Below, in pieces: positions 51,192-59,566 of a stretch of DNA of 64,000 nt (position 1 is its first letter; every line of letters begins with the position of its first letter). The DNA comes from Jeotgalibacillus proteolyticus (GTDB taxonomy: Bacteria > Bacillota > Bacilli > Bacillales > Jeotgalibacillaceae). Made by a program: the position numbers and the translations under genes. The notes beneath the pieces are model-generated. The model was not told the DNA's origin. It saw only the letters and a program-made list of their open reading frames with translations, and made no database searches. The stretch lies in assembly GCF_002926065.1 (NCBI RefSeq), contig NZ_PREZ01000003.1:250501-314500 (forward strand). The letters are read 5' to 3'.

Positions 51192-52490
51192 TTATTGAAG
51201 ATCCTGTTCTGCCTTTGCCTCCATTTGCTCAGCTGCTTCCTCAGGTGTCAATGATAAGCCGAACAAAGCTTGTGTTGTATCCTTGTGAAGCTCTGCAAGC
51301 TCTGGAGGAAGTGTCTGATCGTACGGCATTTGAAGATGATTTGCTTCCTCAGCAAGCTGATACATCCGCTTAATAAATTCGTCCTCAGGCTCTACTCCGC
51401 TGACTCCCGTTAATGAGCCTGTCCGATTCGTATAATTTTCTGCTGTTTCTGTACTCGTCAGCTCTTTGATTAATTCTGTAGCAAGATCTGGATGCTCACT
51501 TTCCGATGACACAGACCACACAGGACCGGTTGCAGCGCCAAGATCATTCGTACTTCCCTTTCCGCCTTCTACTGCAGGGAAAACAAAGAAATCAAGTTTT
51601 TCTTCAAAGTCCGGTGCTTCCGTCCGAACATTATTCACAAATGAAATGGTGATATCCATCATTGCCGCCTGGCCTGAATACATCAGCTGACGCCCCTGGC
51701 CTTCATCGTAAGGAACACCGTTAAATCCAGGGTTAAAGGCATTCATGTTGACCATCTCCTGAATATACTCACCAGCTTCAACATAAGCAGGATCATCAAA
51801 CCCTCTGCCTTCTCTTGTAAATGCCTCATTAAATAGATCAGGTCCTCCGATTCGGCTGGCAAAGTTCATTAAATAGTAGGCGCCCGGCCATTTCGTTTGG
51901 TTAGCAAGTGCCAATGGAATAACATCATTTTCGTTTAATGTTTCAATAATGCTCACCCATTCTTCATAGGTGTCAGGAGGCGTCAGACCATACTCCTCAA
52001 AGATTTCTTTATTGTAAAATACCAGGTCAAGTGACAGCCCAAGCGGCAAACCATACACTTTGTCGTCAAAGGTCGCATTATCTAATGCAAGCTCATTAAA
52101 ATGTTCTTTTTCGATACTGTCGGTTACATCCAAAACCTGTCCCTGCTGAACAAATTGATTGAGCCAGCCTCCGCCCCAGCTATGAAAGACATCCGGAGGA
52201 TTACCTCCGGACATGGAGACTGCAAGCTTTTGCTTGTAGGCATCATTGGCCACTCTGAGCAGCTTTACCTCAACGCCCTCATGCTTTTCCTTAAAGCGCT
52301 CCACAGCTTCCTGATAAACGACTTCTTTTTCACCCGGGTCTATGTACCAAAATTCCAGGACTTCTCCTCCAGTTTCACTTGATCCGCTGACTGCATCAGT
52401 CTCCTGACTGCTCGAGCCACCCCCGCCCGGCGCACAGGCTGTTACCATTAACATCGAAGCAATTGTCATCAATAAATAGAAACGTTTCAT
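51192..52490 (-). CDS. Sugar-binding lipoprotein of the ABC transporter
   Basis: A 432-residue extracellular solute-binding protein (family 1). Signal peptide and lipobox end MLMVTAC with lipid-bearing Cys19; GGGGSSS follows as a linker. The family motif PPDVFHSWGGGWLNQFVQQG and YGLPLGLSLDLVFYNKEIF identify the fold. ATG 52490 is preferred, since AAGGGGG lies 6 bases upstream and touches the ATG two codons earlier. It gives the transporter its specificity, which cannot be read from the sequence. Confidence 0.92.
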   Translation of the reverse strand: MKRFYLLMTIASMLMVTACAPGGGGSSSQETDAVSGSSETGGEVLEFWYIDPGEKEVVYQEAVERFKEKHEGVEVKLLRVANDAYKQKLAVSMSGGNPPDVFHSWGGGWLNQFVQQGQVLDVTDSIEKEHFNELALDNATFDDKVYGLPLGLSLDLVFYNKEIFEEYGLTPPDTYEEWVSIIETLNENDVIPLALANQTKWPGAYYLMNFASRIGGPDLFNEAFTREGRGFDDPAYVEAGEYIQEMVNMNAFNPGFNGVPYDEGQGRQLMYSGQAAMMDITISFVNNVRTEAPDFEEKLDFFVFPAVEGGKGSTNDLGAATGPVWSVSSESEHPDLATELIKELTSTETAENYTNRTGSLTGVSGVEPEDEFIKRMYQLAEEANHLQMPYDQTLPPELAELHKDTTQALFGLSLTPEEAAEQMEAKAEQDLQ

Positions 52491-52507
52491 TTTCATCCCC
52501 CTTTTAT

Positions 52508-53269
52508 TTAGTTACTTGCTACTGTATTTTTCAAATAGTCAATGCTCTGCTTAATACTTTCAAATGGAGACTTTCTAGATTGATCCTGTTCAATCACCCA
52601 CCATTCAACTGAAGATGAGGAAATCGCTTCAAGGATCGCCGGGATATCTACACCACCGGTTCCAAGCTCTGCAAAAAACTCTTCACCATCAGTGGTCATA
52701 TCCTTTAAGTGAATTAATGGCATCCTGTTCTGGTAACGGCTCACCCAATCAAGAGGATTTTCCCCCGCTTTTTGCAGCCAGTACACATCAAATTCTGCTT
52801 TTACCCATTCCGGATTCGTTTCCTCTAAGATTCTTTCCAGCGGCTTTACCCCATCATCAAAAGGGAAAAGCTCAAAATCATGATTATGATAAGAAAGCGT
52901 GATCCCTTCCTCGCGGGCTCTTTGTCCCGCTTTATTTAAGGTGGCAATTAAATCCTGATAATCCGATTTGGCATGCCGGTCCCTCGGAAGCACCGGGCAT
53001 ACAATATGCCTGTTACCTAATTCCTTTTGATAGGAAAGGACATTTTCCAAGTCGTTTTCAAGCGAATCGAGCGGTACGTGGGCAGCAGCTGTTTTAAGGC
53101 CAAGTTCATTTAAAACCCTGCTTAATTCCTTTGCTGATAATCCCCCGTAGCCTGCAAGCTCCACTCCGTCAAAGCCTAATTCCGCAACCTTTTCTAATGT
53201 ACCGGTAAAGTCTTTTTCGCATTCTTCTCTTAGCGTATACATTTGAACTGCTATCCCTTTAAAGCTCAT
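52508..53269 (-). CDS. Sugar phosphate isomerase/epimerase (xylose isomerase-like TIM barrel)
   Basis: A 253-residue TIM-barrel protein of the AP-endonuclease-2/xylose isomerase-like family. Metal-site stretches are GFDGVELAGYGG, LSYHNHDFEL, KAEFDVYWLQ, LIHLKDMT and WVIEQDQ. Such proteins next to Gfo/Idh enzymes act on keto-sugars or inositol derivatives, or break down 3-keto-glycosides. RBS AGGAGGAAG precedes ATG, and it is the first gene after the operator-bearing promoter region. Substrate unknown. Confidence 0.87.
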   Translation of the reverse strand: MSFKGIAVQMYTLREECEKDFTGTLEKVAELGFDGVELAGYGGLSAKELSRVLNELGLKTAAAHVPLDSLENDLENVLSYQKELGNRHIVCPVLPRDRHAKSDYQDLIATLNKAGQRAREEGITLSYHNHDFELFPFDDGVKPLERILEETNPEWVKAEFDVYWLQKAGENPLDWVSRYQNRMPLIHLKDMTTDGEEFFAELGTGGVDIPAILEAISSSSVEWWVIEQDQSRKSPFESIKQSIDYLKNTVASN

Positions 53270-53283
53270 TTTCTTCCTCCTAA

Positions 53284-53299
53284 ATGTAATCGATTACAT
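53284..53299. promoter_or_regulatory. LacI-family operator 1
   Basis: ATGTAATCGATTACAT, a perfect palindrome 14 bases before the isomerase start. It also fits the cre consensus. Confidence 0.8.
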
Positions 53300-53370
53300 T
53301 TTTAATTTTAAAACTTCTTTTATTTCTTTTGAAAAGTAAGCTCTTTCGGTGCAACCAATAAATTTTAGTG

Positions 53371-53386
53371 ATGTAACCGATTACAT
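53371..53386. promoter_or_regulatory. LacI-family operator 2
   Basis: ATGTAACCGATTACAT, one base from a perfect palindrome, 87 bases from operator 1 and just past the end of lacI; a loop between the two is possible. Confidence 0.75.
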
Positions 53387-53412
53387 TTTTTATTTAGTTA
53401 AATAGTTCTTTT

Positions 53413-54411
53413 TTACCCCTTAAGGCCGCATGATTCACGCACGATCAATTCACTTTTCAAAACCCTTTCAGCAGGCTTGAAATTGGGATCTTTGATGTGT
53501 TCAAGAAGCAATTCCATCGATGCACTTCCCATTTCAACTGCCGGCTGGGCTACCGTGGTAAGTCCAGGCTCAAAAAATGAGGAAAAACGGATATTATCAA
53601 AACCTACCACTGCTAAATCTTCAGGAACGTTAATCCCCTTTTCTTTAGCTGCTTTAATGGCGCCCATCGCCATTTCATCACTGGCAGCAAAAAGAGCTGT
53701 CGGGCGATCCCTTAATGAAAGAAGTTCCTGCATTTGGTTATAGCCTGATGTAAAGGTAAAATCCCCTTCTCGAATCAGACGATTGTCCCTTTTTAGACCA
53801 TGCTCAGTCAGGGCATCCAAATAACCGTCCTGGCGGTCAAAGCTAATTCTATTATTCAGTCCTCCTGAAATATGAGCGACCCTTTTATGGCCCAATGACA
53901 AAAGGTGAGCTGCTGCCTCTTTCCCGTGTTTCCTATTATCAATCCGCACGGTAGAAATTGACATGTTGTTTAAATACTCTGAAGCTAGTACAACGGGGAA
54001 CTGAGCGGTCAGTTCATTGAGGGTATCAATATCAATTCGGCTTGAAAGCAGAATCATTCCGTCAACATGCCGCTGCCTGAGCAAATCTAAAAAATCATAT
54101 TCTTTTTCAACATTCCGGTTTGAGTTGCCAAGAAGCACCCGGTAATTATTTTGAACGGCTGTCTCCTCAATCCCTTGAACCATTTGAGAAAAAATCGTAT
54201 TTGCAATGTTCGGTACAATGACAAGAATCGTATTCGTTTTGCTTCTTCTGAAATGTCTTGCAAGTACATTAGGCTGATAATTTAATTCGGCAATGCTTTG
54301 CATAACCTTCTCTCTCGTCAATTCCTTAACACTCTCCGGATTCCTTAAAACCCTTGATACCGTTGCTGTTGACACATTTGCTCTTTTGGCGACATCGATC
54401 ATTTTAACCAT
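53413..54411 (-). CDS. LacI-family transcriptional repressor of the sugar operon
   Basis: A 332-residue LacI-type regulator. The N-terminal helix-turn-helix is IDVAKRANVSTATVSRVLRN with the hinge LNYQPNVLARHFRRSKT; the rest is the sugar-binding domain (LLSSRIDIDTLNELTAQ; FAASDEMAMGAIKAAKE). It lies directly upstream of the uptake operon in the same direction, with near-identical operators on both sides of the gene. RBS AAGGAG is 9 bases before ATG. It would release the operon when its sugar is present. Confidence 0.9.
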   Translation of the reverse strand: MVKMIDVAKRANVSTATVSRVLRNPESVKELTREKVMQSIAELNYQPNVLARHFRRSKTNTILVIVPNIANTIFSQMVQGIEETAVQNNYRVLLGNSNRNVEKEYDFLDLLRQRHVDGMILLSSRIDIDTLNELTAQFPVVLASEYLNNMSISTVRIDNRKHGKEAAAHLLSLGHKRVAHISGGLNNRISFDRQDGYLDALTEHGLKRDNRLIREGDFTFTSGYNQMQELLSLRDRPTALFAASDEMAMGAIKAAKEKGINVPEDLAVVGFDNIRFSSFFEPGLTTVAQPAVEMGSASMELLLEHIKDPNFKPAERVLKSELIVRESCGLKG

Positions 54412-54468
54412 TGCTCCCGCTCCTTATATGAATCCCTCCTACATAACCATTCTTATTTTTATATTGTT

Positions 54469-54484
54469 ATGTAATCGTTTACAT
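54469..54484. promoter_or_regulatory. LacI-family operator 3 (before lacI)
   Basis: ATGTAATCGTTTACAT, 58 bases upstream of lacI, which suggests autoregulation. Confidence 0.75.
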
Positions 54485-54551
54485 TTTATATTATAGTCTT
54501 ATATATTCTGAATTGCAAGACTATTTGTTAGATTACTAGATGAATTTCAAA

Positions 54552-54599
54552 AAGGGACGGAGGTTAATAGATCTCCCTTTTCTCCTTCCGTCCTTTTTA
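54552..54599. terminator. Terminator after the DUF4306 gene
   Basis: AAAAGGGACGGAGG and CTTCCGTCCTTTTT arms, with T tracts on both strands. Confidence 0.75.
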
Positions 54600-54642
54600 T
54601 TTCAGTTGGAGTTAATTCAGTGATTTGAAATAGCTTTCACAA

Positions 54643-55122
54643 CTAAGCATTTACCTGATCCTGCCGGAAAGATCCCTTCCTTAGAATCCAGGCAGCACTC
54701 AGAATAAATAAAATTCCGCTTGCCAGCCATAAAAGGAAAAATATAAAGCCGCCCACAGTAGGAGAACTCGAGATCCCATAGCTCAAGGCGAAAGCTCCCG
54801 CACTCATAACGAATAGGAAATAAGCGAATCGTTTTGGCTCCTTTTTCAAAAGATGATAAGCCGAAAGCACAATCAGTCCAAGGGAGCTAATTATCATTAG
54901 TACAGGGTAAAACGGACGAAATTTAGCTGAGTAGAGAAAGAAATCCAGCTGTGAAATCTGATGCTCGGCACTGATGCTGCCATGAAAAAATTGAGAGAAC
55001 AGAGCCGTATGCTGCCAGTCCCATGGATCATCGAGCAGTGCACTGCCATCAACCCATGCTGCAAATGCAGCGATGGCAAGAATAATCATCAATACTCCAG
55101 TCTTCAGAGTCATTTTAAACAT
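54643..55122 (-). CDS. DUF4306-like membrane protein (YjdJ type)
   Basis: A protein of about 159 residues with four membrane helices: TGVLMIILAIAAFAAWVDG, FYPVLMIISSLGLIVLSAY, FAYFLFVMSAGAFALSYG and GGFIFFLLWLASGILFIL. A soluble loop (DDPWDWQHTALFSQFFHG) follows the first helix. This layout matches the DUF4306/YjdJ family of Bacillus; the role is unknown. ATG 55122 has AAGGAAG 9 bases upstream. Confidence 0.65.
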   Translation of the reverse strand: MFKMTLKTGVLMIILAIAAFAAWVDGSALLDDPWDWQHTALFSQFFHGSISAEHQISQLDFFLYSAKFRPFYPVLMIISSLGLIVLSAYHLLKKEPKRFAYFLFVMSAGAFALSYGISSSPTVGGFIFFLLWLASGILFILSAAWILRKGSFRQDQVNA

Positions 55123-55331
55123 GATGGCCACTTCCTTTTTGGTATAGATTTACGTTTTTATGTATTCTCAGATAAGTAGACGATATGATTGCCAAAAAGT
55201 AACATGAATTTGAAAATATTCCTTCAATGGGTAAAGTGATGCAGCTGGAAACAATGAGCATATTTTATAATCAAGTCTTTTGAACGTGCATATCTTATTT
55301 AGGAAGAATTATAACGCGGGGAGTGAAACTG

Positions 55332-56129
55332 ATGCCGATTGAAAATGGTACTCATTTTGTTTATACCGTTCAGCAGGGAGATAATCTGTACTCTATTGCT
55401 AACCGGCTGGGGAGCAGAGTGGCAGATATTGAAAGAGCGAACGGGCTTTATCCGCCCTTTACAGATCCAGGACTAATTAATCCAGGACAGCTGCTGGTGG
55501 TGACAAAGCCTGGTGGAAATCAAACCTTCCAAATCGTTGCCACGGGAGATACACTAACTTCCTTCGCCCAGCGTTACGCTGCAGGCACTGATTTACTTTT
55601 TGGAATTAACCCTCAGCTTGGCAATCCAAATTTAATTTATGTCAATCAGACCGTTCTAGTCCCGGCGTTTGTGTATGAAGTAGCACAGGGCGATACCCTT
55701 ACAAGGATTGCTCAGCAGTTTGGCACCTCAGTTGCAGCTATCTTAAGGACGAATCAAGGACGCCCGGCCCTTTCAGCTGATGTTATTTACCCGGGCTACC
55801 GCCTGCTTATCCCTCATCCTTCTTCATCAAATATCGTTGTATTCCGTCCAATTCCCGGAACCACCATCCAACAGGGCCAAACCCTTTCAGGCTATGCGAG
55901 GGCCTTTGAGGGAGCCATCCTATACCAAATCGTTGATGACGCAGGAACAACCGTCACAAACGAATCACCCATCCAGGCATCAGAAGGCGGTCCCGCATTT
56001 GGCACCTTCTCCATCCCAATCAGATTCAACCGCACTCCACAAACATCCACCGGCCAGCTCCGCGTCTACTCAAGAAGCGCAAACGACGGAAGCATCCAGG
56101 ACCTTGTAAGGGTAAGGATTTTGTTTTAA
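55332..56129 (+). CDS. LysM-repeat protein with C-terminal Gmad2-like domain
   Basis: A 265-residue protein with three LysM repeats: FVYTVQQGDNLYSIANRLGS (from about residue 9), FQIVATGDTLTSFAQRYAAG, and FVYEVAQGDTLTRIAQQFGT. The C-terminal 100 residues (VVFRPIPGTTIQQGQTLSGY, ILYQIVDDAG, FSIPIRF) fit the immunoglobulin-like Gmad2 domain of spore and cell-surface proteins. No signal peptide is present, so it may be placed on the spore by the mother cell. ATG 55332 has GGGGAG 8 bases upstream. Confidence 0.82.
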   Translation: MPIENGTHFVYTVQQGDNLYSIANRLGSRVADIERANGLYPPFTDPGLINPGQLLVVTKPGGNQTFQIVATGDTLTSFAQRYAAGTDLLFGINPQLGNPNLIYVNQTVLVPAFVYEVAQGDTLTRIAQQFGTSVAAILRTNQGRPALSADVIYPGYRLLIPHPSSSNIVVFRPIPGTTIQQGQTLSGYARAFEGAILYQIVDDAGTTVTNESPIQASEGGPAFGTFSIPIRFNRTPQTSTGQLRVYSRSANDGSIQDLVRVRILF

Positions 56130-56141
56130 AGAGCTTTGAAA

Positions 56142-56207
56142 AAGTGCCAGGCACCCCTCGAACCATGTCGATTTCATTCGACAAAGTTTGAGGGGTGCCT
56201 GGCACTT
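56142..56207. repeat. Short palindromic repeat, copy 3
   Basis: AAGTGCCAGGCACCCCTC and GAGGGGTGCCTGGCACTT, an 18-base perfect stem, with TGTCGA/TCGACA as an inner stem. It lies between the LysM gene and the convergent SDR gene and could act as a terminator for both. Confidence 0.7.
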
Positions 56208-56218
56208 GTCATTCTGTG

Positions 56219-57010
56219 CTATAGCAGATTCTTTACCATCCCGCCGTCGACGAGGAGGGCCTGGCCGGTTATATAGGAGTTGGCAGGCGAGCACAGGAAT
56301 ACTGCGATTGATGCAAATTCCTGAGGCTTGCCATAACGGCCGAGTGGAATGGCTTTTTCGGATGCAGCTTTTACTTCTTCGTAGGAGCGCTCCTGTTTTT
56401 TGGCAGCAATGGTGTCGAGTTCTTCTACACGGTCTGTTGCGATTCTGCCGGGGCCGAGGGTATTAATCAGGATGTTATCCTGTGCGAGCTCCTGGGACAG
56501 GCTTTTTGATAAGCCTAAGATTCCCGCTCTAAATGTATTGGATAGAATAAGTCCGTCAATGGGCTGCTTAATCGATGAGGAAGCAAAGTTCAGAATATGC
56601 CCCCCGCCCTGTTTTCTCATATACGGAAGGACCTCGCGAATTGCACGGACGAAGCTTAGAAGATTCAATTCAAAAGCCTTCTGCCAATTATCATCGCCAT
56701 GCGCATCAAAGCCGCCTGCCGGAGGACCGCCTGCATTATTGATCAGCACATCAACTGTTCCATAACGGCTTGCCGTTTCTTCAACAAGGGAAGCGATTTC
56801 TGCCTCTTTCGTTATGTCACAAACCTGGTAATTCACTTCTGCACCAGTCGCATCGATGATTTCCTTTGTGGTCTCTTCAAGCTGCCCTGCATCCCGGCTG
56901 GAAAGCATAATGCGCGCTCCCTCTTTTGCAAACTCAAATGCAGTGGCCTTTCCTAACCCTTTACTTGAAGCCAAAACAAGTACTGATTTCCCTTTTATGC
57001 CTAGATCCAT
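56219..57010 (-). CDS. SDR-family oxidoreductase lacking the canonical Tyr/Lys pair
   Basis: A 263-residue SDR. LVLASSKGLGKATAFEF is the cofactor loop (with S-S-K-G-L-G), LINNAGG the NAG motif, and LLVDGGM the C-terminal signature. Where classical members have Y-x-x-x-K, this one has S-N-T-F-R-A-G, so Tyr becomes Ser and Lys becomes Arg; the Ser in FASSSIK remains. Similar SDRs are known in Bacillus and may work differently or bind ligands only. It is the last gene of the 2-hydroxyacid cluster, 15 bases after lhgO. Confidence 0.83.
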   Translation of the reverse strand: MDLGIKGKSVLVLASSKGLGKATAFEFAKEGARIMLSSRDAGQLEETTKEIIDATGAEVNYQVCDITKEAEIASLVEETASRYGTVDVLINNAGGPPAGGFDAHGDDNWQKAFELNLLSFVRAIREVLPYMRKQGGGHILNFASSSIKQPIDGLILSNTFRAGILGLSKSLSQELAQDNILINTLGPGRIATDRVEELDTIAAKKQERSYEEVKAASEKAIPLGRYGKPQEFASIAVFLCSPANSYITGQALLVDGGMVKNLL

Positions 57011-57025
57011 TTTTATCCGCTCCTT

Positions 57026-58237
57026 TTATAAGATGATTTCATTTAATGCGCCAAGATGAGGTATTCGTTCTGCTACTGACCTGCCAATTTCTAATGAAGC
57101 AGTGGCAGCTGGAGACGGGGCATTGCAAACATGAATGCTTTTCTTACCGTTAATAATAAAGAAATCATCTACTAAGCTTCCATCTTGTTTTAAGGCTTGA
57201 GCTCTTACACCAGCCGGGCCCGGAACCAGGTCCTCTGAAGTTATGGCGGGCAGCAGGACTTGTGCACTTTGAACAAACTTTGATTTAACGAATGAACGAT
57301 AGATTTCGCCCATCCCATCCAAAGGAAACTTCATTGCAAGCTTCCAAAACCCAGGGTATGTAACCATTTCTGAAAAATCCTTCAGATGAAAATCAGTTTT
57401 TTTATATGCTTCCCGTTTAAACGCGGGAACCGCATTAGGTCCTACATCCACAGCCCCGTTAATCATTCTGGTAAAGTGAACGCCAAGAAAAGGGAAGTTC
57501 GGATTCGGTACCGGGTAAATTAAATTTTTCACCAAATGTCTCTTTTCCTCTTTTAACATGAAATATTCTCCGCGGAATGGGACGATTTTCATGTCGATCA
57601 AATACCCTGCCATTTTTGCTATTCGATCACTCTGTAATCCTGCACAGTTAATTAAGTAATGCCCCTGGTACGTTGATGTATTGGTTTCAATTGTAACGTA
57701 ATCGCTGCCTTCATTGATAGACATTACTTCTGCCTCGTTTACAATCTGCCCCTCCTGATTGCGAATCAGCTCTGCCAGTTTTTCTGATACTTCTTTGTAA
57801 TCAATAATTCCGGCTGTTGGTACATGGATCGCTTCTAAACCGTTGACATGAGGTTCTTTTTCAAGCAATTGCTCCTTTGAAAGTTTCTCAATCGGCAAGT
57901 CGTTTTCAATTCCCCGTTTGTAGAGATTCTCTAAATGAACCAGCTCTTCCTGATTTGTGGCAACAATAACTTTTCCGCAAATATCATGCTTTATCCTATG
58001 CTTTTCTGCAAAGCTTCTCATTCCTTCACTTCCAGCCTTGGCAAAGCGTGCTTTAAAGCTTCCAGGTTTATAGTAGATTCCTGAATGAATCACACCGCTG
58101 TTGCGCCCTGTCTGATGCTGAGCCAGCTTCTTTTCTTTTTCGAGGATCAGCAGCTTCGCTGTAGGATCCTTTTCTAAAATTGCTGCTCCTACTGAAAGAC
58201 CTACAATTCCTCCGCCTATAATCATAAAATCATACAT
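57026..58237 (-). CDS. lhgO: L-2-hydroxyglutarate oxidase
   Basis: A 403-residue FAD oxidase of the DAO family: FMIIGGGIVGLSVGAAIL at the N-terminus, GRNSGVIHSGIYYKPGSFKA (the LhgO-type GVIHSG-Y motif), YLINCAGLQSDRIA, and PGPAGVRAQALKQDG near the end. It oxidises L-2-hydroxyglutarate to 2-oxoglutarate. It follows glcF by 21 bases in a single cluster that also has a D-2-hydroxyacid dehydrogenase. Confidence 0.9.
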   Translation of the reverse strand: MYDFMIIGGGIVGLSVGAAILEKDPTAKLLILEKEKKLAQHQTGRNSGVIHSGIYYKPGSFKARFAKAGSEGMRSFAEKHRIKHDICGKVIVATNQEELVHLENLYKRGIENDLPIEKLSKEQLLEKEPHVNGLEAIHVPTAGIIDYKEVSEKLAELIRNQEGQIVNEAEVMSINEGSDYVTIETNTSTYQGHYLINCAGLQSDRIAKMAGYLIDMKIVPFRGEYFMLKEEKRHLVKNLIYPVPNPNFPFLGVHFTRMINGAVDVGPNAVPAFKREAYKKTDFHLKDFSEMVTYPGFWKLAMKFPLDGMGEIYRSFVKSKFVQSAQVLLPAITSEDLVPGPAGVRAQALKQDGSLVDDFFIINGKKSIHVCNAPSPAATASLEIGRSVAERIPHLGALNEIIL

Positions 58238-58258
58238 TAACCCATTCCTCCGTCCTTC

Positions 58259-59566
58259 TTAACTAACGTCACACGCTTCTGCCAGTAACTCGACGATATG
58301 TTTTACATCTATTTTTCCTTCAAGCCCTTCACGCTTCACCCCTAATATCATTTGGAGGTGGCAGCCTGGATTTGTCGTAACAATCAAATGAGGTTTCGTT
58401 TCCTGAACGGTTTTCATTTTCATATCTAAAATCTTCATCGATTCTTCATGGTGCACGATATTATATATACCTGCAGAACCGCAGCAAAGGTCCTGACTCT
58501 TCATTCTGGCGAACTCAATTCCTGGAATCTGTTCTATTAATCTCATAGGCTCCTGTACTACCTTTTGAACATTTGTAAGATGACAGGATGGCTGATAGGT
58601 TATCCTTCTATTAATCGTGTTAACAATAGGCAATTCCAACCGGGATAAAATATAGCTAATATCTTTATTTTTTTCTGCAAAGGTTTTCGCGCGTTCATAC
58701 CAGGTGCTGCCTGGGTCAAATAAGTGATGGTATTCAACTAATGCAGCACCGCAGCCTCCTATGGCATTAATGATAAAATCGCACTCCAGCTTTTCAAATG
58801 CTTCTATATTATGTTTGGCCAATTTAATGGCTGTTTCTTTCTCTGCACTATGCTGGTGAAGCGCCCCGCAGCACGTTTGTTCCTTTAAAAAAACTACTTC
58901 ACAATTCGCTTTTTGGAGTAGCTTCATGCTTAAATCATTAACACGCGAGAAAAATGTGTCCATAATACACCCCGTGAAAAAAGCCACCTTCAGCTTGGTC
59001 TTCTTCTTTTTCGGCAACTCGTGATAAGGATTTCGTGCAAGAGGTTTTTCAATAGTCGGAGTAATCTGCTCCATAGCAGCAAGAGATGGCGAGACTTTGT
59101 TAATGACACCTGATTTACGAACCACTTTATCTGCTTTTGTTTTTTGATAAAGCCTCAGTCCGGTTCCAACCAGCTTAAGCATTTTCTTATTGGGAAGTGC
59201 TTGCTTAAATATAACCGTACGAATTGCTTTTTCTGAGAAGGATTGCTTATCTTTACGATATTCCCCGAGCACATCGATTGCAGAATCAAGAATTTTCCCG
59301 TACTCCACATTAGTGGGACAAACGGTTTCACACGCTCGGCATCCAAGGCAATAGTCTATAGGGTTTTCTAAATCTTCTATTCCAATTTTCCCTTCAGCTG
59401 CCAGCTTAACGAGTTGTATTCTTCCCCGAGGCGAATGGCTTTCTTTTCCAAAGGCCAGATACGTAGGGCAGGAAGGGAGGCAGTAACCGCATTTGACACA
59501 GCTGAATGTTTCATCATAGGCAAGCTTATCCCTAAGCATTGTGCTAGTAGTCATTTCGCAGCTCAA
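58259..59566 (-). CDS. glcF: GlcF-like iron-sulfur subunit of 2-hydroxyacid oxidase
   Basis: A 435-residue Fe-S protein. Two ferredoxin-type sites are CVKCGYCLPSCPTY (about residue 23) and CLGCRACETVCPTN (about residue 73). Two CCG domains follow, with TGCIMDTFF/EQTCCGALHQH and PSCHLTN/DLCCGSAGIYN. It passes electrons from the GlcD flavoprotein towards the quinone pool. TTG 59566 has GGAG 6 bases upstream and overlaps the end of glcD; ATG 59554 is an alternative. The overlap shows coupling with glcD. Confidence 0.9.
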   Translation of the reverse strand: MSCEMTTSTMLRDKLAYDETFSCVKCGYCLPSCPTYLAFGKESHSPRGRIQLVKLAAEGKIGIEDLENPIDYCLGCRACETVCPTNVEYGKILDSAIDVLGEYRKDKQSFSEKAIRTVIFKQALPNKKMLKLVGTGLRLYQKTKADKVVRKSGVINKVSPSLAAMEQITPTIEKPLARNPYHELPKKKKTKLKVAFFTGCIMDTFFSRVNDLSMKLLQKANCEVVFLKEQTCCGALHQHSAEKETAIKLAKHNIEAFEKLECDFIINAIGGCGAALVEYHHLFDPGSTWYERAKTFAEKNKDISYILSRLELPIVNTINRRITYQPSCHLTNVQKVVQEPMRLIEQIPGIEFARMKSQDLCCGSAGIYNIVHHEESMKILDMKMKTVQETKPHLIVTTNPGCHLQMILGVKREGLEGKIDVKHIVELLAEACDVS

